This document shows positions 8,417 to 15,776 of a stretch of DNA of 44,420 nt, piece by piece. Positions within the stretch are counted from its first letter, which is position 1. Each line of letters opens with the position of its first letter. The DNA comes from Rhodospirillaceae bacterium. GTDB lineage: Bacteria; Pseudomonadota; Alphaproteobacteria; Rhodospirillales; Rhodospirillaceae. The translations under genes and the position numbers were made by a program. The notes beneath the pieces are model-generated. The model was not told the DNA's origin. It saw nothing but the letters and a program-made list of their open reading frames with translations, and ran no database searches. The DNA lies in the NCBI GenBank assembly GCA_009693785.1, contig SHWP01000026.1:1-44420 (forward strand). Direction: 5' to 3'.

Positions 8417-9226
8417 ATGTCTCGTATTGCCGCGCGCTTTGACGCGCTCAAAACCCAACGCCGTTCGGGCCTGGTGACGTTCATCACCGCGGGCGACCCG
8501 GACATGGCCACGTTTCAGACAATCTTGAACGGCTTACCCGCCGCCGGGGCGGATCTGATCGAAGTTGGCATGCCGTTTTCCGACCCCATGGCCGATGGCC
8601 CCTCGATCCAATTGTCGAGCCAGCGCGCGCTGAAGCACGACATTGCGCTCAAGGATATTTTTGCCGCTATCACGGCGTTCCGTAAGTCCGACGCTGCCAC
8701 GCCCATTATTCTCATGGGATATTACAATCCGATTTACCGCTACGGCGGCGAGAATTTTTCCAAAGATGCCGTTGCTGCCGGGGCCGATGGTGTGATCATC
8801 GTCGATTTGCCGCCCGAAGAAGCCGATGAACTGTTGCCTGCCTTGCGCAAGCACGGCCTCAACATGATCTTCCTCACCGCCCCGACATCAAGCGATGTGC
8901 GTTTGCCAACGATTCTGAAGAAAGCCTCAGGCTTTGTGTATTACGTGGCCGTGACCGGCGTGACCGGAACAAAATCAGCCGATGCGTCGGCTGTGAAGTT
9001 GGCGGTTGACCGGCTGCGCCGTCATACCAAGCTGCCCGTGGCCGTGGGTTTTGGCATCAGGACACCCGACCAAGCCAAGGCCATTGGCGCACATTGTGAC
9101 GCGGCCGTGGTGGGTTCGGCGATTGTCGATGTGATTGCTGCTGGGGTCACGCAAGGCAAGCCTAGCGCGGCCCTGGCCGCCGATGTGCACCGCTTTGTTA
9201 AGGATTTGGCCTCTGGCCTGAAGTAA
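8417..9226 (+). CDS. trpA: Tryptophan synthase alpha chain
   Basis: Cleaves indole-3-glycerol phosphate to indole, which is tunnelled to TrpB. The 269-residue barrel has the catalytic pair Glu49 (LIEVGMPFSDP) and Asp60 (MADGP) at the same numbers as the Salmonella enzyme. It also has 'GADGVIIVDLPPEE', the loop 'YYVAVTGVTGTK', and 'VGFGIRTPDQA' with the phosphate site. The ATG at 8417 fits the family start MSRIAARF. A GTG at 8402 overlapping the trpB stop (GTGA) is a reasonable alternative, adding five residues. Confidence 0.96.
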   Translation: MSRIAARFDALKTQRRSGLVTFITAGDPDMATFQTILNGLPAAGADLIEVGMPFSDPMADGPSIQLSSQRALKHDIALKDIFAAITAFRKSDAATPIILMGYYNPIYRYGGENFSKDAVAAGADGVIIVDLPPEEADELLPALRKHGLNMIFLTAPTSSDVRLPTILKKASGFVYYVAVTGVTGTKSADASAVKLAVDRLRRHTKLPVAVGFGIRTPDQAKAIGAHCDAAVVGSAIVDVIAAGVTQGKPSAALAADVHRFVKDLASGLK

Positions 9227-9268
9227 AATAGGCTTTGTTCGCGCCTTATTGGCGAGGAGATCAGACCG

Positions 9269-10234
9269 ATGAATTGGCTAACCAATTTCGTCCGGCCCAA
9301 GCTTCAAAAGCTCGTGCGCCCCAAAGAGGTGCCCGACAACTTGTGGCATCAATGCCCCAAGTGCAGCGAAATGATTTTCCATCGCGAGTTGGAAAAAAAT
9401 CTGCGCGTGTGCGTGCACTGCGGCCACCATCTGCGCATGCCCGTGCGCATGCGGCTGAAAATGTTGTTCGACAACGAAACCTGGACCGAGATCGAGCAGC
9501 CCGTGGTCGCCGCCGATCCGCTACGCTTCAAAGACCGCAAACGCTATTCCGAACGCCTCAAAGAGGCCCAAGCCAAGACCGGGCTGAAAGATGCTGTGGT
9601 GGTGGCTCATGGCGCCATGGGGGGCATCAATGCCGTCGTGGCCGCTTTCGAGTTCGATTTCATGGGCGGGTCCATGGGCGTGGCCGTGGGCGAAGCCCTG
9701 ACATCAGCGGCCGAACTGGCCTGCTTGCAAGAATCACCGCTCATCGTGCTCCCTTCCTCGGGTGGGGCGCGCATGCAGGAAGGCATTTTGTCGCTCATGC
9801 AAATGGCGCGCACCACGGTGGCTGTCGACAGGGTGCGCGACAAGGGCTTGCCATATATCGTCGTGCTGACCGACCCCACTACCGGGGGCGTCACGGCTTC
9901 CTTCGCCATGCTGGGCGACGTGGCGGTGGCTGAGCCCGGTGCCATCATCGGCTTTGCCGGGGCACGCGTGATCGAGCAAACCATCCGCGAAAAACTGCCC
10001 GAAGGGTTCCAGCGTTCAGAGTACTTGTTGGAACACGGCATGGTGGACATGGTGGTGCACCGCCATGAATTGCGCACCAAACTGATCCAACTCATCGGCT
10101 TGCTGCTTCATAAAAACCCTGCTGCCGATGTGGTGAACATGACGCCCTCGGCGCGACGCCGCAAACCCGATGGCGAGCGCACTACCACACCGCCCGACCC
10201 CACCGTGCCCGACATGAGTTTCGACGACCGGTAG
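9269..10234 (+). CDS. accD: Acetyl-CoA carboxylase carboxyltransferase beta subunit
   Basis: Works with AccA to move the carboxyl group from biotin to acetyl-CoA, giving malonyl-CoA for fatty acids. The 321-residue protein has the N-terminal zinc ribbon (Cys29, Cys32, Cys48, Cys51), then the crotonase-fold carboxyltransferase core with '[14 protein letters not shown]', '[10 protein letters not shown]' and '[17 protein letters not shown]'. The last 40 or so residues are an Arg/Pro/Thr-rich tail, probably disordered. GGAG lies upstream of the ATG. The trpA-accD-folC order is usual in Alphaproteobacteria. Confidence 0.97.
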   Translation: MNWLTNFVRPKLQKLVRPKEVPDNLWHQCPKCSEMIFHRELEKNLRVCVHCGHHLRMPVRMRLKMLFDNETWTEIEQPVVAADPLRFKDRKRYSERLKEAQAKTGLKDAVVVAHGAMGGINAVVAAFEFDFMGGSMGVAVGEALTSAAELACLQESPLIVLPSSGGARMQEGILSLMQMARTTVAVDRVRDKGLPYIVVLTDPTTGGVTASFAMLGDVAVAEPGAIIGFAGARVIEQTIREKLPEGFQRSEYLLEHGMVDMVVHRHELRTKLIQLIGLLLHKNPAADVVNMTPSARRRKPDGERTTTPPDPTVPDMSFDDR

Positions 10235-10248
10235 GAGTTCCTCTTATT

Positions 10249-10332
10249 GTCACCCCCGCGAACGCGGGGGTCCATGGGTACCTCAGGTGCGGTCAGCGTT
10301 TAAAAATGGATTCTCGTTTTCACGGGAATGAC
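10249..10332. repeat. REP/MITE-like interspersed inverted repeat
   Basis: Two 27-bp arms in inverted orientation, 10249-10275 and 10306-10332, lie in the 106-bp gap between accD and folC. The left arm contains its own GC-rich palindrome CCCCCGCGAACGCGGGGG. The outer ends are GTCAC / ATGAC. By my count the arms match at 19 of 27 positions, and seven of the eight differences are transitions, with the right arm A/T where the left is G/C. Elements of the form 'GTCATTCCCGCGAAAGCGGGAATCCAT' are common dispersed repeats in proteobacteria. It ends eight bases before the folC start codon. Confidence 0.8.
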
Positions 10333-10340
10333 ACAAGAAG

Positions 10341-11675
10341 ATGACCGACACCGTCGCCGATAGCCCCGATGTGCAGCACGCACTAGAGCGTTTCACCACG
10401 CTCTTTCCCAAGCTCATCGACCTGTCGCTAGGCCGGATGACGCGGCTGCTGGCAGACCTGGGCAACCCGCACGATAAACTTCCCCCCGTGATTCATGTGG
10501 CGGGGACCAATGGCAAGGGCTCGACCATCGCGGCCATGCGCGCCGTTTTGGAATCGAGCGGTCATAAAGTTCATGTCTATACCTCGCCCCATTTGATTCG
10601 CTTCGCCGAGCGTATCAGGCTCGTGGGCAGCTTGATCGATGAAGGGCTGCTGGCTGAACTCTTGCGCCACGTGGAAGAGGTCAACGCAGGCAAGCCCATT
10701 ACATTCTTCGAAGTCACCACGGCCGTGGCGTTTCTTGCCTTTTCGCGCATCCCGGCTGACGCGGTGCTGCTGGAAACGGGCCTTGGTGGCACCTTCGATG
10801 CCACCAATGTTGTGTCCAAACCGCTCGTCACGGTGATTACTTCGATCTCGATGGATCACATGCAATACCTGGGCGATACCTTGGCCAAGATTGCCCAGGA
10901 AAAAGCCAACATCATGAAGCCGGGCGTGCCTTGCGTCAGTGTGGCGCAAGATGCGGCGGCGGCTGACGTGATAAGCGCCACTGCCCAACGTGTGGGCGCA
11001 TCCCTCAAGGTTCAAAACCGCGATTGGCACATTGAGTCCGGCGAACGGGGCGGGCTGCTCTTTCGTGGCGAGAGCGAAGTGTGGAAAACGCCCGAACCGA
11101 ATTTGCTGGGCCGACATCAACACCAAAACATCGGCGCGGCCTTGGCGGCCCTCGAACAGGCAGGCTTTGCCGTGCCGTCCTTCGCCCTCAGGGGCGGTAT
11201 GCGCAACATCGATTGGCCCGCACGCGCGCAACACCTCAAAGCGGGCCGCCTGGCCGCGGCGTTATCATGGGCGTGCGAGTTGTGGCTCGATGGCGGCCAC
11301 AACGAGGGCGGTGGGCAGGCACTAGCCGCGCTGATTGACGAACACTGGGCCGACCGTCCGCTGCATGTGGTGGCCGGGATGCTTACCACCAAGGCGGCCG
11401 AGGATTTTTTGGTTCACCTCGCTCCCCGCGCGGCATCGTTTACATCTGTTCCAGTGCCCGGCCATGCGGCCGCCTATACGCCGGTTGATCTTGCCACTGC
11501 TGCGGGCCGGGTGAAGTTCACCAACATCTCGGCGTCTGACTCAGTGCCCGCAGCGCTTGAGCGCATCAAGTCGATTGGCACCGGGCGGTATCGCGTGTTG
11601 ATTTGCGGCTCGCTGTATCTGGCGGGGGAAGTGCTGAAGCTAAACGGGTCCGCTCAGCGGTCCGAAAGTTTCTGA
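10341..11675 (+). CDS. folC: Bifunctional dihydrofolate synthase / folylpolyglutamate synthase
   Basis: Adds glutamate to dihydropteroate and then to tetrahydrofolate. The 444-residue Mur-ligase-type protein has the ATP loop HVAGTNGKGST (residues 52-62), 'YTSPHLIRFAERIRL', 'FFEVTTAVAF', 'LLETGLGGTFDATN', 'ISMDHMQYLGDTLAKIAQEKANIMKPG', and the C-domain 'LWLDGGHNEGG' (His and Asn contacts). Length is normal. The ATG at 10341 is preceded by AAGAAG only, and the repeat element lies immediately upstream, so its promoter may have been altered or replaced. A hairpin terminator follows the stop. Confidence 0.95.
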   Translation: MTDTVADSPDVQHALERFTTLFPKLIDLSLGRMTRLLADLGNPHDKLPPVIHVAGTNGKGSTIAAMRAVLESSGHKVHVYTSPHLIRFAERIRLVGSLIDEGLLAELLRHVEEVNAGKPITFFEVTTAVAFLAFSRIPADAVLLETGLGGTFDATNVVSKPLVTVITSISMDHMQYLGDTLAKIAQEKANIMKPGVPCVSVAQDAAAADVISATAQRVGASLKVQNRDWHIESGERGGLLFRGESEVWKTPEPNLLGRHQHQNIGAALAALEQAGFAVPSFALRGGMRNIDWPARAQHLKAGRLAAALSWACELWLDGGHNEGGGQALAALIDEHWADRPLHVVAGMLTTKAAEDFLVHLAPRAASFTSVPVPGHAAAYTPVDLATAAGRVKFTNISASDSVPAALERIKSIGTGRYRVLICGSLYLAGEVLKLNGSAQRSESF

Positions 11676-11681
11676 GTTCGC

Positions 11682-11711
11682 GACGGTATTATTATACCGT
11701 CAATATTTTTT
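11682..11711 (+). terminator. Rho-independent terminator of folC
   Basis: Perfect eight-pair stem GACGGTAT (11682-11689) / ATACCGTC (11694-11701), loop TATT, followed by AATATTTTTTC. It begins seven bases after the folC stop. The stem is built from the same ATACCG word that recurs in the repeat cluster next to it. Confidence 0.85.
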
Positions 11712-11721
11712 CATGCCGCGC

Positions 11722-11882
11722 CGGTATGATGCAATGCAGCGCATTTCGCACTGCGTCATACCGCTGCTGAATAAAAACACCGCGGCAGTATAATGCCAGC
11801 CTGATAAAAAACCTGTTATAACAGGCGGAACAGGCGATCATACCGTTGAAACACTTGTGCACCGCGTCATACCGCAGCGGTG
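11722..11882. repeat. Cluster of palindromes sharing a CATACCG box
   Basis: An AT-richer gap between convergent genes. (1) CGGTATGATGCAATGC (11722-11737) pairs with GCACTGCGTCATACCG (11748-11763), 14 of 16 matches. (2) GCACYGCGTCATACCGC occurs at 11748-11764 and again at 11859-11875, 16 of 17 identical. (3) GATCATACCG is at 11836-11845. (4) CACCGC/GCGGTG (11860-11865, 11877-11882) flank the last box. (5) CCTGTTATAACAGG at 11812-11825 is a perfect 14-bp palindrome. They could be binding sites, a small repeat family, or a folded RNA. Gene type unknown. Confidence 0.8.
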
Positions 11883-11902
11883 TTAGTTAGATGTCTAAAC
11901 AT

Positions 11903-11918
11903 TGTTCCACGTGGAACA
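11903..11918. promoter_or_regulatory. parS site (ParB-binding centromere sequence)
   Basis: TGTTCCACGTGGAACA is a perfect 16-bp palindrome matching the bacterial parS consensus (TGTTNCACGTGNAACA). The palindrome extends to 20 bp (11901-11920) with flanking AT pairs. ParB loads here and spreads to organise and segregate the origin region through ParA. It lies between the convergent folC and membrane-protein genes, a typical non-coding position. The chromosomal parAB genes are not in the window. I see no second copy. Confidence 0.88.
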
Positions 11919-11938
11919 ATTTAGTGCACCGAGCATGA

Positions 11939-12463
11939 TCAATTCACCGATGCCGCCGGTATTTCGTCTTGGCTAGGTTCTGGTCGCGGCCCGCCGCATT
12001 CGGTGTCGTCGATAACGGTGATGTGAATCCACAGCGAGTTCAGGCCCGTCTTGGTGATGGCATTGACCCGCGCGCACGTGCCCTGGGGCACCAGGCCCTT
12101 CACGCCAGCGTCGCGGTCGAAACCGAACCATGTGCTAATGACTGAATAGAATGGGTAATAGGGCTCGGGGCGCAGATAAACATTGCCCTCTTTCTTGCGC
12201 ACCAGCACGCCCTTGTCGATGCGCGGCGACTGATCATTCGGCAGCAATCCAAATTCAAAGGCATCGGGGTCGGCCCGGTCGCCCAGCAGGGCCCAGCCGT
12301 GCTTGCGGTCAAAGCGGTAGCCCGCGGTGTCATCGGCGCCAAAGAAGAAGAAAAATCCGATCACGGCCACCGAAACGATCACAGACAACGAGCTCACGAA
12401 TTGGGCAATCTCGTTGATACGCCGGATGGCGGGGGGCAGGGGGCGGAGGTCTTTGGTGGGCAT
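11939..12463 (-). CDS. Single-pass membrane protein, function unknown
   Basis: A 174-residue protein that I do not recognise. Residues about 21-42 form one hydrophobic segment ending in a run of phenylalanines. The short N-terminus (MPTKDLRPLPPAIRRINE) is basic and probably cytoplasmic, leaving a domain of about 130 residues outside, with 'VPQGTCARVNAITKTGLNSLWIHITVIDD'. It has only two cysteines after the membrane segment. The ATG at 12463 lies 16 bases after the methyltransferase stop, so the two genes are probably one transcript. A start at 12496 inside the methyltransferase is possible but less likely. Confidence 0.7.
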   Translation of the reverse strand: MPTKDLRPLPPAIRRINEIAQFVSSLSVIVSVAVIGFFFFFGADDTAGYRFDRKHGWALLGDRADPDAFEFGLLPNDQSPRIDKGVLVRKKEGNVYLRPEPYYPFYSVISTWFGFDRDAGVKGLVPQGTCARVNAITKTGLNSLWIHITVIDDTECGGPRPEPSQDEIPAASVN

Positions 12464-12479
12464 GGCGGTGCTGTGGACC

Positions 12480-14021
12480 TTAAGCCTCGACGCCAATCAC
12501 GCCGATCTCGATGAGCTTATCGAGCCATACGTCATCCAACGCCTTCAGCCGTTCGGCCAGGAATTTGTCGATTTTGGTTGGCGATAGTGTCTTGCCGCCG
12601 ATCACCACATCACCAGCCTCGGCTGTCAAAACCTTGCGTGCGCTTGCAATGCATCCAGCCATGCCTTTATCGACCAAGGCCAATAGCAAGATGGCGTCTA
12701 TATTGGGCATCTCGATGCCCGTTCCTGCATGAACCGTGGCCAGCGGAATCTTGGGCAGCTTGAGGCCCAGTTCCTTGATCATGCCGCGATTGATGGGCGG
12801 GATTGAATATTTCTTGCCGCGGTTTGCGGCCTCGGTTTCGCGCGCAAAGCTAATGACATCGCCGCCTGCAGCCATCAGCCGCGCCGCATCGACTCGCGTC
12901 AAGGGCGCCATCGCTTCGACGCCGCCGATTTTATCCATATTGGCGATGCTCACGCCGCGTTGCGAGACGGCCTTGAGCAGCGTCTCGAAGGGTTCGCCCT
13001 CGTAGGACAATTGTACATCGCCAAAGGCCACGGCCTTGTCGATCAACTGCAACGGTTTCAATGTGCCAAAGACCTGAGGCATATTGATGTCGAGCCATTC
13101 GTGCTCTGACTTGATCGACTCACCCTTCACCCACACGTCGCGCCGGAACGTCTCGTTGCGGATGAAGTCGCGCTTGGCTTCCAACTCGGCGCGGCTTGTG
13201 ATGTTGCGGAAGTCATCATACAGCGACTGGGGCACGGCCAAATCGACCATATTGAGGAATACAGTCGCTGAGCCCGCAAAAGTCAGCCCACGGGCCTCCA
13301 TCATCGCGCGCAGCTCGGCGAAATAGAACGCGCGCAGGTGCTGGTTAAAATATTCATGGGCCATGTAACGCGGATCAAGCTTGGCCATCTGCTCGACCGC
13401 TTCGGCCAAAGCCGGGTTATCGCGGAAATATTTCACCTGGGCGTCTTTCAGCTTTATCACCCAAGCCAGGCCGATGCGCGCGCGTTCGAGCGTGCTCACA
13501 TCGTCCTTGGTCATGGAGTAGATCATGTTGCGCAAGGGGATTTTCGCGCTCCAGCCCGGCATGGCATTGCAGCCCGTCAGCAAGAGCCCGCCAGGCTTGA
13601 GTCGCTTGGTTGCGTCGTCGAGAACGGCATTGCGGGTTGGCTCATCGATCCAACTCAAAACGCCGTGCATGACGGCGAAATCCAGTGGGGGAATATCGCC
13701 AGGCTTTAAGTCGGCGAACCCCTTGCACAGGAATGAGGTGTTATCGAGGCCGCCGCGCACCGCCAAAGTCTCGGCGGTCAGCACATGCTCGCGTAGAAAG
13801 TCCACGCCGTAAAACATTGCCTGCGGAAAACATCCAGCCAATATGTTGGCGGTAATACCGTTGCCGCAGCCGTAATCACACCAGGTGAATTCGCCATCAA
13901 TCGCGCGCGGCCGGAAGCCGCCGGTCGCAGCCGTCATGTTGATATGGGCGGGGGAATGATCGCCGTAGAACTCGGCGACATAGGCAACGTCGGTGACATA
14001 CCCGCCGGTTTGTGTGGTCAT
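12480..14021 (-). CDS. SAM-dependent methyltransferase with regulatory domain (PKMT-like)
   Basis: A 513-residue protein. Residues about 45-150 are a class I methyltransferase fold with the SAM loop WCDYGCGNGITAN, 'YGVDF' and the post-loop 'LDFAVMHGVLSWID'. The following region (about 215-300) matches the 'methyltransferase regulatory domain' that accompanies it in this family. The C-terminal 200 residues are a further all-alpha/beta domain. Rickettsial relatives methylate lysines of outer-membrane protein OmpB, so a protein-lysine target is a fair guess but not shown here. The ATG at 14021 is preceded by GGGGTC. It probably forms a two-gene unit with the small membrane protein downstream. 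Confidence 0.85.
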   Translation of the reverse strand: MTTQTGGYVTDVAYVAEFYGDHSPAHINMTAATGGFRPRAIDGEFTWCDYGCGNGITANILAGCFPQAMFYGVDFLREHVLTAETLAVRGGLDNTSFLCKGFADLKPGDIPPLDFAVMHGVLSWIDEPTRNAVLDDATKRLKPGGLLLTGCNAMPGWSAKIPLRNMIYSMTKDDVSTLERARIGLAWVIKLKDAQVKYFRDNPALAEAVEQMAKLDPRYMAHEYFNQHLRAFYFAELRAMMEARGLTFAGSATVFLNMVDLAVPQSLYDDFRNITSRAELEAKRDFIRNETFRRDVWVKGESIKSEHEWLDINMPQVFGTLKPLQLIDKAVAFGDVQLSYEGEPFETLLKAVSQRGVSIANMDKIGGVEAMAPLTRVDAARLMAAGGDVISFARETEAANRGKKYSIPPINRGMIKELGLKLPKIPLATVHAGTGIEMPNIDAILLLALVDKGMAGCIASARKVLTAEAGDVVIGGKTLSPTKIDKFLAERLKALDDVWLDKLIEIGVIGVEA

Positions 14022-14070
14022 GAAGACCCCTTAAGTGTGCTGCTGCGGCGGTTTTAGCAGCCGAACGGCT

Positions 14071-14105
14071 GGAAAAGCAAAGCCCCGTTTTTTAAGACGG
14101 GGCTT
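14071..14105 (-). terminator. Rho-independent terminator of trxA
   Basis: On the minus strand AAGCCCCGT (14105-14097) pairs perfectly with ACGGGGCTT (14088-14080) around an eight-base A-rich loop, followed by TGCTTTT. It lies 24 bases past the trxA stop. Confidence 0.85.
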
Positions 14106-14129
14106 GCGGCGTTCGATTCTGAAGATGGC

Positions 14130-14444
14130 TCAGATCGACTGTTGAACCCATTCGGCCAGCTTGCTCTTGGGCAAGGCACCGACCTTGGTGGCGGCGAGTT
14201 TGCCGTCCTTGAAGATCATCAGGGTAGGAATACCGCGCACGCCATACTGCGTGGGCGTCTGTGGATTGTCGTCGATGTTGACCTTGGCGACAGTGAGCTT
14301 GCCGTCCATCTCCTTGGCGATCTCGTCCAAGGAGGGCGCGATCTGGCGGCACGGGCCGCACCATTCGGCCCAGAAGTCCACCAACACCGGCCCTTGGGCC
14401 TTCAGCACGTCGGCCTCGAATGACGCATCGGTCACATGTTTCAT
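14130..14444 (-). CDS. trxA: Thioredoxin 1
   Basis: Cytoplasmic disulfide reductase of 104 residues with the active site WCGPC (Cys29, Cys32), the preceding 'VLVDFWAEW', and the cis-proline region '[15 protein letters not shown]'. Length and motifs are those of standard thioredoxin, recycled by thioredoxin reductase (not here). The ATG at 14444 has AAGG about eight bases upstream. In many Alphaproteobacteria trxA sits between folC and addA; here extra genes lie on both sides of it. It has its own terminator. Confidence 0.96.
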   Translation of the reverse strand: MKHVTDASFEADVLKAQGPVLVDFWAEWCGPCRQIAPSLDEIAKEMDGKLTVAKVNIDDNPQTPTQYGVRGIPTLMIFKDGKLAATKVGALPKSKLAEWVQQSI

Positions 14445-14607
14445 AGCTTTGCCTTTCTGATCGGCGCTCGAAACTGCGCCGCTAGTGATTGTACGATGGG
14501 GGCAATCTAGGAAGCGGACCGCAGAGCGTCAAGGCGCGCTATCGCCCAAGCGAATTTGTGCGGTAATGCGCTCGAGCGGCGTATACGCGCTTACATCTGC
14601 AAAGAGT

Positions 14608-14637
14608 AATGATGAAAACGCATGGTTTTCATGCATT
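14608..14637 (-). terminator. Hairpin downstream of the Rieske gene, possible terminator
   Basis: AATGATGAAAAC (14608-14619) pairs with GTTTTCATGCATT (14625-14637) around loop GCATG, twelve pairs with one bulged G. It starts 31 bases past the Rieske gene stop, in the 224-bp gap before trxA. No good T-run follows on the minus strand (ACTCTTTG), so this could also be a processing or stability hairpin. The rest of the gap 14445-14668 shows nothing else. Confidence 0.5.
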
Positions 14638-14668
14638 ATTGTTCGGGCGGATGACACGGCGGCGGCGT

Positions 14669-15745
14669 TCAACTGCGCCAGGTTAGCGTCATGCTTTCCA
14701 AGGGGTTGGCGCGCGCACGCCCTTCGGCCTCAGCCGCCAGCCACTCTTTTTTGAGTCGAAAATACCAGCGGGTTTGCATGTCGGCATCGCGGATCAGCAT
14801 GGTGCTGGGGTTAAATTTCTGCCCATCGACCATGTCCATCACTGCCAAGCGGTCTTGCTCCAGAAACCGCCGTGCCACCATGTAACCCAAGGGCTTCAGC
14901 AGCGCCCCGCCCGGAACGTTCCAATACATGACATGGTGAACCATGGTGCGTGTCGCATTGATGGGTGTGCAGGCCGTCAGGCCGCAGTACTCGTAGCGCC
15001 CGGTGGTGGCGTGCTCGATGCGTACCGAAGGCAAGGTGTAGGTAATCTCGGTTTCCGGCGCGCCGCCCAGAAACAACCGGTAAGCACGCGAGTTACTCGA
15101 CGCGCGATGGCGGTCCATGCGCCAGCCAAGGTTGCCATTCAGATTAACCGGCGAAAACGCTTTGTGTTTTTCGTGAATACTTTTTTTGGTCCGCCACAAC
15201 GCCGAGCGATGCACGAAGGCACCATGGGCGGGGTCCATCAAGCCTGACACCGCAAGGTCGATATTGCAGTCGAAGATTGCCGAGAGATGCAGCCCAAAAC
15301 GCTCGCCAATGGCAGGCACCACAGGTACGGGCGGTGGCGTAACCGATGCATCGCCAATGAATACCCAAATGTTTCCCTGCGTTTCACTGACGCGATAACT
15401 CTGCGCATGGATATCGCTGGGCTGCGGGCGCTGGCTTGATGTTTGTGATGGAATGGCCGTGCAGCGTCCATCGGTGGTAAACCGCCAGCCGTGGTAAGGG
15501 CATTCAACTTCTTTGCCGTCGAAGGTGCCGCGTGAGAGCAATGTGCCGCGATGGGGGCAGGTATCGAGCAGGGCAAACACGCGCCCCTCGCTATCCCGGC
15601 CCAGTAACACGGGCTCGCCCAGCATTGTCACATGAGCCGTGGTGCGGCGTCTCAAGGCATTCCCCGGCAAGGCGTAGTACCAGGCGTTGCGCAACATTAC
15701 GCCGTCGGTGCTAAGGCGCTCGGCAATATCGGCTTCACTATTCAT
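14669..15745 (-). CDS. Rieske-type aromatic ring-hydroxylating oxygenase, alpha-subunit-like
   Basis: A 358-residue protein. The N-terminal Rieske domain binds a 2Fe-2S cluster through CPHRG and CPYHGW. The C-terminal domain has the mononuclear-iron motif DPAHGAFVH and resembles VanA/toluate-type oxygenases that hydroxylate or demethylate ring compounds. The substrate cannot be told from sequence, and no reductase, ferredoxin or beta-subunit gene is nearby, so electrons must come from elsewhere. It starts 31 bases after the addA stop on the same strand. It is an accessory-looking gene inside an otherwise conserved housekeeping order. Confidence 0.88.
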   Translation of the reverse strand: MNSEADIAERLSTDGVMLRNAWYYALPGNALRRRTTAHVTMLGEPVLLGRDSEGRVFALLDTCPHRGTLLSRGTFDGKEVECPYHGWRFTTDGRCTAIPSQTSSQRPQPSDIHAQSYRVSETQGNIWVFIGDASVTPPPVPVVPAIGERFGLHLSAIFDCNIDLAVSGLMDPAHGAFVHRSALWRTKKSIHEKHKAFSPVNLNGNLGWRMDRHRASSNSRAYRLFLGGAPETEITYTLPSVRIEHATTGRYEYCGLTACTPINATRTMVHHVMYWNVPGGALLKPLGYMVARRFLEQDRLAVMDMVDGQKFNPSTMLIRDADMQTRWYFRLKKEWLAAEAEGRARANPLESMTLTWRS

Positions 15746-15776
15746 CGGTCAATGCTGAGGGTTTGCGAGCGCAAGA

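Noticed and set aside
10668..10685. Second parS-like word CCACGTGGAA inside folC
   Set aside because: Only the central part matches; the outer GTT/AAC bases are missing.
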